A stretch of DNA of 64,000 bases from Sipunculus nudus (taxonomy: Eukaryota; Annelida; Sipuncula; Golfingiida; Sipunculidae): NCBI GenBank assembly GCA_026874595.1, contig CM049311.1:61262453-61326452 (forward strand), given 5' to 3'. Of this stretch, positions 60,217 to 64,000 are shown piece after piece. The notes beneath the pieces are model-generated. The model was not told the DNA's origin. It did not search any database and saw only the letters and a program-made list of their open reading frames with translations. Both the position numbers and the translations under genes were made by a program. The stretch's first letter is position 1, and each line of letters begins with the position of its first letter.

Positions 60217-61421
60217 TATTACAGTGGAACCCCACAACTACGACCACCTTGGGGACTGACCAAAGTGGTTGTAATTTGGGGGTGGTCGCAATTGCGGGGT
60301 GGTCGCAAGGTAGGGTTCCATTGTATATATACATACACACAAATAAATTGATATACTATTACAGTTAGTGTTAGGAGTGCATCGCACAGCAGCCTTGTCC
60401 TTGACAGGATACTTTCGGCACACCCTCTTTAATGTCTGGCCATGTTTTATCACACAGAGGATGCCTTATTCTAGGTGTGAATCAAACCAGCCATTAACAA
60501 GCCTGAACCCAGGGACAGCAACCAAATAAGCCAGCACATGATATTGTCCATATATTATTAAGGCATGAGATGAACAGATACAGTGTTGTTATCAATACAG
60601 TAAAACTTAAGAGTACTGCTAGAGTTCATAGTATGCATGTCATATGTCTTGTGACCTTGTTAAATATGTACAGATTTTGCAGACAATAGAATCCAGGGGA
60701 GTTACTTAAATGGTTTAACATTCATACTGAATGTCAGGAAACCCATCAAATTCCTAGTTATCACAGCAATGCCACAAAAAAGTCTGTTGACCTTTGACCT
60801 CATTAAATATGCATGAAATTTGCTGAAATATTTAATACAGATGGGAAACCCTTTTAGTAAATATTTGTAAAAAATTTCATGAAAATTAATTAGATTTTTG
60901 GTTAGTCATCATGGCGCCACCAAAGCCTGGTGACCTCTGATCTAATGATTTATGCATAGATTTTGCAGGGAATCAAAACTTAGGCCAGATATTATATTGG
61001 TTAATATTTCTGATGTGTTCAATAAATCCATCATATTAATGTTACCACAAAAAAGCCTGTTGACCTCTGAACTAATTAAATATGCATGGATTTTGCCAGG
61101 CAAGAGATTTTATTGGTGAGTAGTTGTTATAGTTAGTTTAGTGAAAATCCATCACGGTGACACTTAAAGTTAACGGATGGACATACAATTGGAGGGTATA
61201 CCACGATATGTCCCATCTAAGAGGGCGTAAAAAAAGATGAGGACATTTACCTGTCTAAGTGAAGAACAAATGGACTCCTTGACTGCAGCAAACTGTGGGA
61301 GTGAAGGCAGCTGATCCAACAGCCATCTGAACTCAGGCAGAATGTCTGATCCAGAGTCCTCGTCAGTTTCCATGTCATCCTGGAATGGCAGCTGTGACTT
61401 GGACAGTACCATGGACAGCCC
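28841..61421 (-). CDS. INTS1: Integrator complex subunit 1, C-terminal half (23 exons, partial)
   Basis: Scaffold subunit of the nuclear Integrator complex, which cleaves snRNA 3' ends and terminates paused RNA polymerase II. Twenty-three exons join in frame at GT-AG introns to give 1,125 codons plus TAA. That is about the C-terminal half if this protein is near human length (about 2,190 aa). Diagnostic segments in order include ATMNILVVHAMVILLTYGKP, the stretch from WFPEGGHPPSAFLVDTSEEA to LPDWLKLRMIRS, FVQSFGIPVASMAKLL, DKGYMAQLVEVQ, GLLLDWLELLAPEMV, LDFLWACTLIPKLWQGRD, NIACRKLAASYP, LPMVAALLQGR, THVLGILELLQPYLF and SALRNLPEFTLL. All follow the vertebrate INTS1 order as I remember it. The fold is alpha-solenoid (HEAT-like) throughout. 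The N-terminal half lies beyond the right edge. Introns carry most of the window's repeats; the largest is 49,031-58,152. Confidence 0.96.
29377..29486 (-). CDS. INTS1: INTS1 exon (SALRNLPEFTLLAQ)
   Basis: Residues 1,051-1,087: FVDSFLHCLESGDPDVITSA, then LRNLPEFTLL, highly like the human C-terminus. Phase 2 in, 1 out. Confidence 0.95.
29898..29989 (-). CDS. INTS1: INTS1 exon (GELQRLLCDQNETIRNSAHM)
   Basis: Residues 1,021-1,050. Helical repeat segment preceding the last two exons; phase 0 in, 2 out. Confidence 0.93.
30435..30505 (-). CDS. INTS1: INTS1 exon (DVLDVLRDLDETSKRKVDIL)
   Basis: Residues 997-1,020. Corresponds to the human segment around EVLSDIDEMSRRRPEIL. Phase 1 in, 0 out; donor GTAAGT. 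Confidence 0.94.
30764..31570. repeat. Hairpin-ended element and family F tandem units in an INTS1 intron
   Basis: Begins with AACAAGTGACCCATGGGTCA, a hairpin-forming end also found near 50,728 and 51,922. A CAGTCAGCTGAGCTAAAAAT terminus lies at 30,960-30,980. Several imperfect units follow with TTTCAGGTTTCCAAGGAGA and GGTCAC-type palindromes, including perfect AGGTCA-N3-TGACCT sites at 31,278-31,292 and 31,434-31,448. A second F array is at 42.3-43.06 kb. Confidence 0.65.
31631..31830 (-). CDS. INTS1: INTS1 exon (LRTLLAILSLPRQ)
   Basis: Residues 930-996. Contains a short variable loop (ESISTEKDTSATC), then LSQLAPFLHKLRKGTTTE, aligning with the human MAPYMKRLSRG region. Confidence 0.92.
32095..32300 (-). 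repeat. Family A repeat, third copy, with terminal hairpin
   Basis: The reverse strand repeats the family A body (ATTCAAATTTTGGTCAGTGA, GGTTTTGGAGTGTC) seen at 61-330, with a GTCTGTCTGTC tract. Near 32,263-32,293 is an imperfect palindrome, GTCCCCGTTCCTTCC / GGAAGCAGGGGAC. Confidence 0.65.
32488..32615 (-). CDS. INTS1: INTS1 exon (HHLASIVTKFIKLVANFVSA)
   Basis: Residues 888-929. Aligns with human RHLAAFINKFVQFIHKYI. Phase 0 in, 2 out. Confidence 0.93.
33140..33442. mobile_element. 303-bp MITE with perfect 18-bp TIRs
   Basis: GGTATGGTTCTCAGGCAC at 33,140-33,157 is the exact reverse complement of 33,425-33,442. Subterminal ATCAATGCGGGCGGG and TTGATGCGGGTGG segments and T-rich flanks follow. 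No ORF. Intronic in INTS1 between the exons at 32,488 and 33,591. The identical termini suggest relatively recent mobility. Confidence 0.85.
33591..33783 (-). CDS. INTS1: INTS1 exon (QLPMVAALLQGR)
   Basis: Residues 823-887, including YTHVLGILELLQPYLFHEEY, one of the best INTS1 signatures in the window. Confidence 0.96.
34344..34477 (-). CDS. INTS1: INTS1 exon (DANIACRKLAASYPALVLR)
   Basis: Residues 779-822. Aligns with human DASMACRKLAVAHPLLLLR. Acceptor CTTTTTCAG. Confidence 0.95.
34640..35560 (-). pseudogene. Decayed coding insertion, probably a retroelement ORF
   Basis: Reverse-strand sequence inside an INTS1 intron reads as protein in pieces across several frames: a part with CSAGCCRHSEMRV near 35,420-35,460, an Ala/Ser/Lys/Gln-rich part (35,220-35,400), a His/Ser/Asn-rich part (34,930-35,200), and a coiled coil (YDDVKQDLQSVKEQMGKINE) near 34,780-34,870 that ends in a stop. 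Composition is unlike the neighbouring introns. It resembles the first ORF of a retrotransposon, but I cannot name the family. Confidence 0.45.
35921..36343 (-). CDS. INTS1: INTS1 exon, longest in the window
   Basis: Residues 638-778. Helical start (LRSLTKLIICEACTRLQPVG), a low-complexity Ser/His/Asp insert (SSHDSPSTSHDTTSGDPSHD), then IVWRIKLLLLCCGGSTERVK and VCQDLLIQIYLRLPSV. The second half follows human INTS1 (LLLSCCCGDDESVRKV, DLLLQLYLQRPELRVP). Confidence 0.94.
36574..36661 (-). CDS. INTS1: INTS1 exon (LDFLWACTLIPKLWQGRD)
   Basis: Residues 608-637. Near-identical in pattern to human LDFLWACIHVPRIWQGRD. Donor GTATGT. Confidence 0.96.
36850..37720. repeat. Tandem repeat of about 330 bp, two and a half units (family G)
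   Basis: Units beginning AAGGTCAAGGCCACTC at about 36,862 and 37,192, with a third start (AAGGTCACAGTCACTCTCC) at 37,514. A GC-rich end with a CCCCCGACTTTGTCTGGGGA hairpin lies near 37,694. Intronic in INTS1. The small frames at 36,937-37,143 are by-products. Confidence 0.7.
38471..38704 (-). CDS. INTS1: INTS1 exon (GLLLDWLELLAPEMV)
   Basis: Residues 530-607, including DLQQRLLFPPQGG and HAYLLAMLTHQSDWSSLRKC. Aligns with human LLVDWLEMLDPEVV and LLTLFTHQSSWPTLHQC. Confidence 0.95.
39473..39608 (-). CDS. INTS1: INTS1 exon (ERMGQTGDTRLETCLTLSNC)
   Basis: Residues 485-529; phase 1 in, 2 out; donor GTGAGT. Identified by frame continuity and helical pattern more than by strong similarity. Confidence 0.85.
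39790..40190. repeat. Degenerate AAGTCC/GAGTCC motif clusters
   Basis: Several AAGTCC, GAGTCC and GACTTG words near 39,810-39,870 and 40,120-40,180, in the style of hAT subterminal arrays (opposed GACTTGAGTCC words). INTS1 intron. Confidence 0.4.
41098..41263 (-). CDS. INTS1: INTS1 exon (ADQLSLQVTVLERMVSLSGD)
   Basis: Residues 430-484; phase 0 in, 1 out. Supported by frame, splice sites and codon quality. Confidence 0.88.
41735..41830 (-). CDS. INTS1: INTS1 exon (IVFGPDGKRFVEGLHRHSHT)
   Basis: Residues 398-429; 96 nt, phase 0-0. Acceptor CTGTAG, donor GTACTC (weak but in frame with both neighbours). Confidence 0.85.
42290..43060. repeat. Family F tandem-unit repeat, second array
   Basis: Imperfect units marked by TTTCTAGGTC, TAGGTC(A/G)CAGTGAC and ATCATGTTTTTCC, ending with GACTTACAGTCAGCTAAGCT, the terminus shared with 30.97, 57.34 and 58.04 kb. 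The 135-codon frame at 42,305-42,712 lies wholly in it. Confidence 0.65.
43294..43347 (-). CDS. INTS1: INTS1 exon (TILKKPEMIETVLTAMKE)
   Basis: Residues 380-397; 54 nt, phase 0-0. Confidence 0.85.
43666..43728 (-). CDS. INTS1: INTS1 exon (LFVEPETPTVQRQQLFRALQ)
   Basis: Residues 359-379; 63 nt, phase 0-0. Acceptor GATTTCAG. Confidence 0.85.
44412..44527 (-). CDS. INTS1: INTS1 exon (linker, MKPASRKRRTMSQLCRAGEL)
   Basis: Residues 320-358; a basic linker, then helix GDVLAILVK. Phase 1 in, 0 out. It follows the segment where human INTS1 has a variable Ser/Pro-rich linker. Confidence 0.87.
45440..46130. repeat. Tandem-unit repeat marked by GTGACCTCTGACCTCATT (family E), copy 1
   Basis: Four or five imperfect units of about 150 bp, each with GTGACCTCTGA-CT-ATTAAATATGC and a later AAAATCCATCA. 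It ends in GGACGGATGGACAGACAGAAAG. A second copy is at 60.64-61.22 kb. INTS1 intron. Confidence 0.65.
46213..46461 (-). CDS. INTS1: INTS1 exon (FVQSFGIPVASMAKLL)
   Basis: Residues 237-319, including DKGYMAQLVEVQQMRGVDGG. Among the strongest INTS1 matches. Phase 1-1. Confidence 0.97.
46804..46962 (-). CDS. INTS1: INTS1 exon (RWFPEGGHPPSAFLVDTSEE)
   Basis: Residues 184-236, then ALLLPDWLKLRMIRS. Nearly identical to human INTS1 in this segment. Phase 1-1. Confidence 0.97.
47691..47935 (-). mobile_element. Family H element, copy 2
   Basis: Reverse-oriented relative of 59.3-59.67 kb: internal AAGCTAACAGCGTGGTTTGA and CATGTGAAAGACTGACACTG, then an arm with GTGTTGTTTTTCCTCAGTG and GGCCTAGTCTTAGGCCATAG. 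(TA)n lies on both sides. Confidence 0.7.
48003..48210 (+). repeat. Family J repeat, copy 1
   Basis: GTGTTAGGAATGAATCGCAC ... CGGCACACCCT ... GGCCATGTTTTATCACACAG, repeated at 60,363-60,540. At both loci it sits just beyond a (TA)n tract next to family H, so H and J may be parts of one larger element. Confidence 0.65.
48535..48646 (-). CDS. INTS1: INTS1 exon (ATMNILVVHAMVILLTYGKP)
   Basis: Residues 147-183. The ATMNILVVHAMVILLT core is the clearest INTS1 signature in the window. Acceptor CTTGTAG, donor GTAAGA; phase 0 in, 1 out. Confidence 0.97.
48869..49030 (-). CDS. INTS1: INTS1 exon (DLAQLIVERSTLMNYVLPAE)
   Basis: Residues 93-146, then GVLASFLELFHCYLDLSQQQ. Donor GTAAGT; phase 0-0. Confidence 0.94.
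49162..50611 (-). mobile_element. Nonautonomous Helitron-like element (family B), copy 2, 5' end worn
   Basis: On the reverse strand the 3' CTAG is at 49,165-49,162 with a hairpin just inside (imperfect here: GGTCGACAAGCAACTC). Four internal units of about 280 bp follow, with GGTGGCGCCACC palindromes. The 5' end stops at GTATCCGCAAAACTTTG, about 15 nt short of the complete copies. Small frames at 49.3-50.5 kb are repeat by-products. Confidence 0.75.
50728..51916. repeat. Duplicated segment C, copy 1
   Basis: About 1.2 kb that recurs almost unchanged at 53,795-54,940, including AGGAAGAGGTAATAAAGGCC, the poly-G run and the end GACCCTGCATCTGTAATC. It begins at a hairpin-type end, AACAAGGGACCTATGGGTCA. 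Non-coding. Confidence 0.8.
51917..53159. other. AT-rich INTS1 intron sequence
   Basis: Opens with another AAACAAGTGACCTATGGGTC end at 51,920-51,940. The rest is AT-rich with no recognised gene or repeat. Confidence 0.5.
53160..53735. repeat. Family D repeat, diverged copy 1
   Basis: Shares AACGTGCCATGGTC, GTTGGGCAAAATTTAAGGTA and TGATTTTTTACAAAGT with two younger copies at 56.6-58.06 kb, in the same order. Confidence 0.7.
53795..54940. repeat. Duplicated segment C, copy 2
   Basis: Near-identical to 50.75-51.92 kb in the same orientation, about 3.05 kb away. It differs by a few substitutions, a shorter poly-G block and a duplicated AATCTGT near the end. Confidence 0.8.
54952..56640 (-). mobile_element. 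Nonautonomous Helitron-like element (family B), complete copy 3
   Basis: Reverse-oriented: host A at 54,951, CTAG at 54,952-54,955 with hairpin GTAGTCG-acaag-CGACTAC just inside, and TCCGCC (reverse strand) at 56,640 before host T 56,641. The interior has a phrase TATGAGTGAT at 55,391, 55,671, 55,951 and 56,231, an exact 280-bp period, about eight GGTGGCGCCACC palindromes and a (GGC)n tract near 56,552-56,596. A palindrome (GTATCCGCAAAAC ... GTTTTGGCGGATA) sits at the 5' end. No ORF of its own; the 70-codon frames on the reverse strand are translations of the tandem unit. Confidence 0.85.
56642..57357 (+). repeat. Family D repeat, copy 2
   Basis: Begins near AATAACTAGCTTAATTTTCA, includes a (GACG)n tract at 57,276-57,300 and ends CTTATAGTCAGCCGAGCTAA. 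It directly abuts the Helitron-like element. Confidence 0.8.
57358..58056 (+). repeat. Family D repeat, copy 3 (tandem with copy 2)
   Basis: Same start and end as copy 2, about 716 bp downstream, with few substitutions and a shorter (GACG)n tract. Head-to-tail tandem duplication. Confidence 0.8.
58153..58257 (-). CDS. INTS1: INTS1 exon (AIQVESSVEGISAYIMFLAK)
   Basis: Residues 58-92; 105 nt, phase 0-0; acceptor TTGACAG, donor GTAGGT. Confidence 0.9.
59316..59670 (+). mobile_element. Family H element with long inverted arms, copy 3
   Basis: A 29-nt arm at 59,380-59,408 is the exact reverse complement of 59,642-59,670 (TATAACTCTGGAG ... ). The outer left arm adds a GGCCTACAGACTAGGCC hairpin and a GAAGGTAGTGTTACCCTCC end; the outer right arm is replaced by (TA)n. 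The interior holds a C-rich run near 59,502-59,517. Nonautonomous, no ORF. INTS1 intron. Confidence 0.75.
59671..60219. other. (TA)n and AT-rich intron
   Basis: (TA)n at about 59,664-59,740 and 60,150-60,200, with (CA)n near 60,201. No gene. Confidence 0.7.
60220..60325. mobile_element. 106-bp pogo/Tigger-like MITE with TA flanks
   Basis: Left end TACAGTGGAACCCCAC and right end GTAGGGTTCCATTGTA are inverted repeats with three mismatches in 16. The interior is a second inverted pair (ACTACGACCACC / GGTGGTCGCAA). TA at each end fits the TA target of this superfamily. Confidence 0.75.
60363..60540 (+). repeat. Family J repeat, copy 2
   Basis: GTGTTAGGAGTGCATCGCAC ... CGGCACACCCT ... GGCCATGTTTTATCACACAG, matching 48.0-48.2 kb in the same orientation. 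Confidence 0.65.
60640..61215. repeat. Family E tandem-unit repeat, copy 2
   Basis: Units with GTTGACCTTTGACCTCATTA and AAATATGCATG, ending GTTAACGGATGGACATACA, related to 45.4-46.1 kb. Confidence 0.6.
61251..61421 (-). CDS. INTS1: INTS1 exon, most upstream in the window
   Basis: Residues 1-57 of the visible part: GLSMVLSKSQLPFQDD, an acidic stretch, then LPEFRWLLDQLPSLPQFAAV. Acceptor ATCACAG, donor GTAAAT; phase 0-0. No further INTS1 exon is visible up to 64,000, so earlier exons lie outside. The Met in it is not a gene start. Confidence 0.9.
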
Positions 61422-61656
61422 CTGTGATATTAATGTGCATGTGACATAAATGTGCAGAGTACTTTAGCACACATATTTACACAAAGAATAAGCATTTTTC
61501 TAGTGAAAAATTGGACCTCTCAAACACTGACACACTCAAAATAAAACAGACACTCTGCACAGACAAGCTGCAATGACATATTTCTCAATGAAGCATGTGA
61601 AATCATTTAAAGGACAAACAGCTTGTATAAACATAATCTGGTATCACATAAACAAA

Positions 61657-62045
61657 CTAGATGTGTCCGAACGACACGAATGCCCCCGCCTGGGGCAAAT
61701 TAGAAACATTTGTTAAATTTTGTAAATTTTTTTAAGTTCAGGAAGTGTTGTATGGTCAAAAGTAAGTCAACAAGGGCAAAATGCAAACTCGATCTGTAAA
61801 GGGTCATTATCAAGCAACACACCAAAAATCAGGCCAGTATCTGCAGGCATTGTAAAAAAAAGTCCATACATGTGCATTTTTCATGAAAATTTCTGTCTTT
61901 CATTAAATTTTCTATGTTCAGGATCTGTCATATGGTGAAAAATAGGTTAACTGGGACGAAACGCGAACTCGATCTGTAAGTGGTCATTATGCGCCCACAG
62001 ACCAAACATTAGGCCAGTATCTGTAAGCATTGTATTGCGAAACTA
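61657..62045. repeat. Hairpin-ended element start and two diverged 180-bp units
   Basis: CTAG at 61,657 and a GTGTC-cgaac-GACAC hairpin just inside, then TGCCCCCGCCTGGGGCA, then two units with GGTCATTAT and AGGCCAGTATCTG, the same unit as the array at the right edge. A second Helitron-like family is possible. Confidence 0.55.
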
Positions 62046-62460
62046 GAATATTAGCAAAAGTTGATAATCATTTATAAATTTAAATTGGAGAGGTATATAC
62101 CATGTTTCATAACAATCCACCAAATGCTTCCTGAGAAATAAGCTCCTAAGTTTTTTTTCCATACTAAGCTCTGTGACCTTGAAAAGTAGGTCAAGATCAC
62201 CCATCTTTGAACTTGACCAAGATTTTGTAAATATAATGCAATAGCACTGAAGAAATGAAGTTCCTGTGTTGAATACCTTTGGAGATATCCTGCACAAAAG
62301 GCCAAAATTGAAAAAATCCGATAAAATTTCATTAAAAAATCAAAAATTGCAGGTGGCGCCACCAAAATTGTGCAGCACATACAGACCATCAGCTCTAAAA
62401 ACTAAAACACCTATGTAGTACAACTCAGGAACCAGAAAATCATAAATAATCCATGCACAC

Positions 62461-63075
62461 ATGAGAATGAAATGTAGTGATCTAAATTATCATATGTACA
62501 CAAGACATATTAGTGACACCAAAAAATGTCAATGTGGCCACCCATCAGAAGATCCCAACCACTACCTACTGCAATGCCACCTCTATAACTCCACTAGGAA
62601 AACATACATACCTAGGGATACCCCATTAAAAGTTCTACTTTTTGGTGACCCAAAAATAGATGACAAATCAAACAAGGAAATATTCGAATCAGTAGCAAAC
62701 TTTATTGAAAACTCAAACAGATTCTAACATAAAATAATTTGACAATTTTGACAAACTCATCCCACACCCACCAAAACTCTCTCTCTCCTCTCAACTGGCA
62801 CCTTACACTATCCAAATCACAACTAAAAACATAGTCATTATGCTATCCACATCTTCCATGATACTTCAGTCATCAATATGTTAACATCACAACCCCCCCC
62901 CCCCCCCCCCCGCCATGCATCAGAAAATTACCACTTTAGAATTCAGGAGCGAGCTTCATAAGCTTTAAGTAGCTTGCGCTCAATCTATTGATACATGTTT
63001 ATATTTATATATGTGCTTAGGTAGAATACCACATGAATGTACTTACTATGTATTGTGTCAATAAATCATTCAAAA
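62461..63075 (+). mobile_element. LINE 3' fragment
   Basis: An 88-codon frame (62,461-62,727) carries a C-terminal zinc-finger-like motif of a LINE reverse-transcriptase ORF (CQCG ... HYLLQCHLYNSTRK). A 3' UTR-like tail follows with GAGCTTCATAAGCTTTAAG, ending in AATAAATCATTCAA. 5'-truncated and not functional. It sits within the 180-bp repeat region, with related repeat sequence on both sides. Confidence 0.6.
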
Positions 63076-63399
63076 ACCATCAGTCCCAATGATCATAGTA
63101 AGTTTTGTGAAAATCCACACAATGGTTCCTGAGATATAAACTTCTGAGTGTTTTTCTATAATCAGCTCTAAAATGTAGAAAAATGGGTCAAGGTCACCCA
63201 TCTTCCAACTTGACCCAGATTTTATCGATATACATCTTCACTGATGAAATAAAATTCCAACGGTGAATCTTTTTAGAGATATCCCGCTCACAAGGTAAAA
63301 GTTAACAGATGCAGAACGGACGGACGGACGGACAGACACCGGACAGACAGATGGACAGCTTGGGTGACGACAATAGCCCATCAGCCTGTAAGCTGAGGG

Positions 63400-64000
63400 C
63401 TAAAAATGGCTGTACATGTGTATTTGTCATGAAAATTTCTATTTTTCATGAATTTTTCTGAGTTTAGGAGCCGTAAAACGGTCAAAAGTAAGTCAACCAA
63501 GACAAAACGCGAACTAGATCTGTAACTGGTCATTATCTGCCAACACATCAAAAATCAGGCCAATATCTGCAGGCATTGCGAAAAAAAGTCCGTACATGTG
63601 TATTTGTCATGAAAATTTCTGTTTTTCATGAAATTTTCTAAGTTTAGGAGCCGTAAAACGGTCAAAAGAAGGTCAACCAGGATGAAACGCGAACTCGATC
63701 TGTAACTGGTCATTATCTGCCCACACACCAAAAATCAGGCCAATATCTGCAGGCATTGCGAAAAAAAGTCCGTACATGTGTATTTGTCATGAAAATTTCT
63801 ATTTTTCATGAAATTTTCTAAGTTTGGGAACCGTAAAACGGTCAAAAGTAGGTCAACAGGGACGAAACGCAAACTTGATCTGTAACTGGTCATTATCTGC
63901 CCACACACTAAAAATCAGGCCAATATCTGCAGGCATTGTGAAAAAAAGTCCGTACATGTGTATTTATCATGAAAATTTCTATTTTTCATGAAATTTTCTA
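63400..64000. repeat. Tandem array with exact 180-bp period, runs off the window
   Basis: TATTTGTCATGAAAATTTCT occurs at 63,421, 63,601 and 63,781, and in a TATTTATC variant at 63,961, exactly 180 bp apart; the units differ by few substitutions. It is preceded by a (GGAC)n tract near 63,317-63,345. Confidence 0.9.

Noticed and set aside
61251-61421. Met near 61,412 as the INTS1 start
   Set aside because: The exon has a consensus acceptor upstream in frame, and the protein matches only the C-terminal half of INTS1.
63400-64000. CRISPR-like regular spacing
   Set aside because: The whole 180-bp unit is repeated without unique spacers, and the genome is eukaryotic.
1-64000. tRNA, rRNA or snRNA genes
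   Set aside because: No cloverleaf with box A/B motifs or conserved rRNA/snRNA blocks was seen by eye; a covariance-model scan would be decisive.

Overview
This is nuclear DNA from an animal. It is AT-rich, and its genes are split by many GT-AG introns and packed with repeats. Two neighbouring single-BIR/RING inhibitor-of-apoptosis (IAP) genes, abundant transposon debris and many tandem-unit repeats with (GTCC/GTCT)n tracts suggest a marine mollusc, probably a bivalve. The species is inference, because nothing in the window names it.

Layout. 1-8.85 kb: intergenic, with a 155-bp tandem repeat, a decayed reverse-strand retrotransposon gag, microsatellites and two TIR-type element remnants. 8,856-11,860 (+): five-exon IAP gene (BIR, charged linker, RING; 222 aa). 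12-16.8 kb: intergenic repeats, a G-rich minisatellite and a perfect 14-bp hairpin. 16,829-23,103 (+): second IAP gene (BIR, UBA, long disordered segment with a 24-residue duplication, RING; about 490-501 aa), with a dead Tx1/L1-like LINE in its large intron. 23.1-28.4 kb: intergenic, including one complete Helitron-type element. 28,841-61,421 (-): 23 consecutive exons encoding the last 1,125 residues of Integrator subunit 1 (INTS1); the 5' part of the gene lies beyond the right edge. 61.4-64 kb: repeat arrays with a 180-bp period and a LINE 3' fragment.

The two IAP genes lie head-to-tail and face INTS1 tail-to-tail. All INTS1 exons and all exons of IAP gene 1 join in frame at consensus splice sites. 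In IAP gene 2, one donor and a possible micro-exon are uncertain. INTS1 belongs to the Integrator complex (snRNA 3'-end processing and attenuation of paused transcription). The IAPs are predicted ubiquitin ligases of cell-death or immune signalling. I see no functional link between the two groups.

The most notable material is in the repeats. Three copies of a Helitron-like nonautonomous family share A|T insertion flanks, a TCCGCC 5' end, a hairpin plus CTAG 3' end and, in the best copy, an internal 280-bp tandem unit carrying GGTGGCGCCACC palindromes. There is also a 303-bp element with perfect 18-bp terminal inverted repeats, a repeat family carrying perfect AGGTCA-N3-TGACCT palindromes, and a 9.1-kb INTS1 intron built almost wholly of nested and duplicated repeats. 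I found no operon, CRISPR array, rRNA or tRNA.
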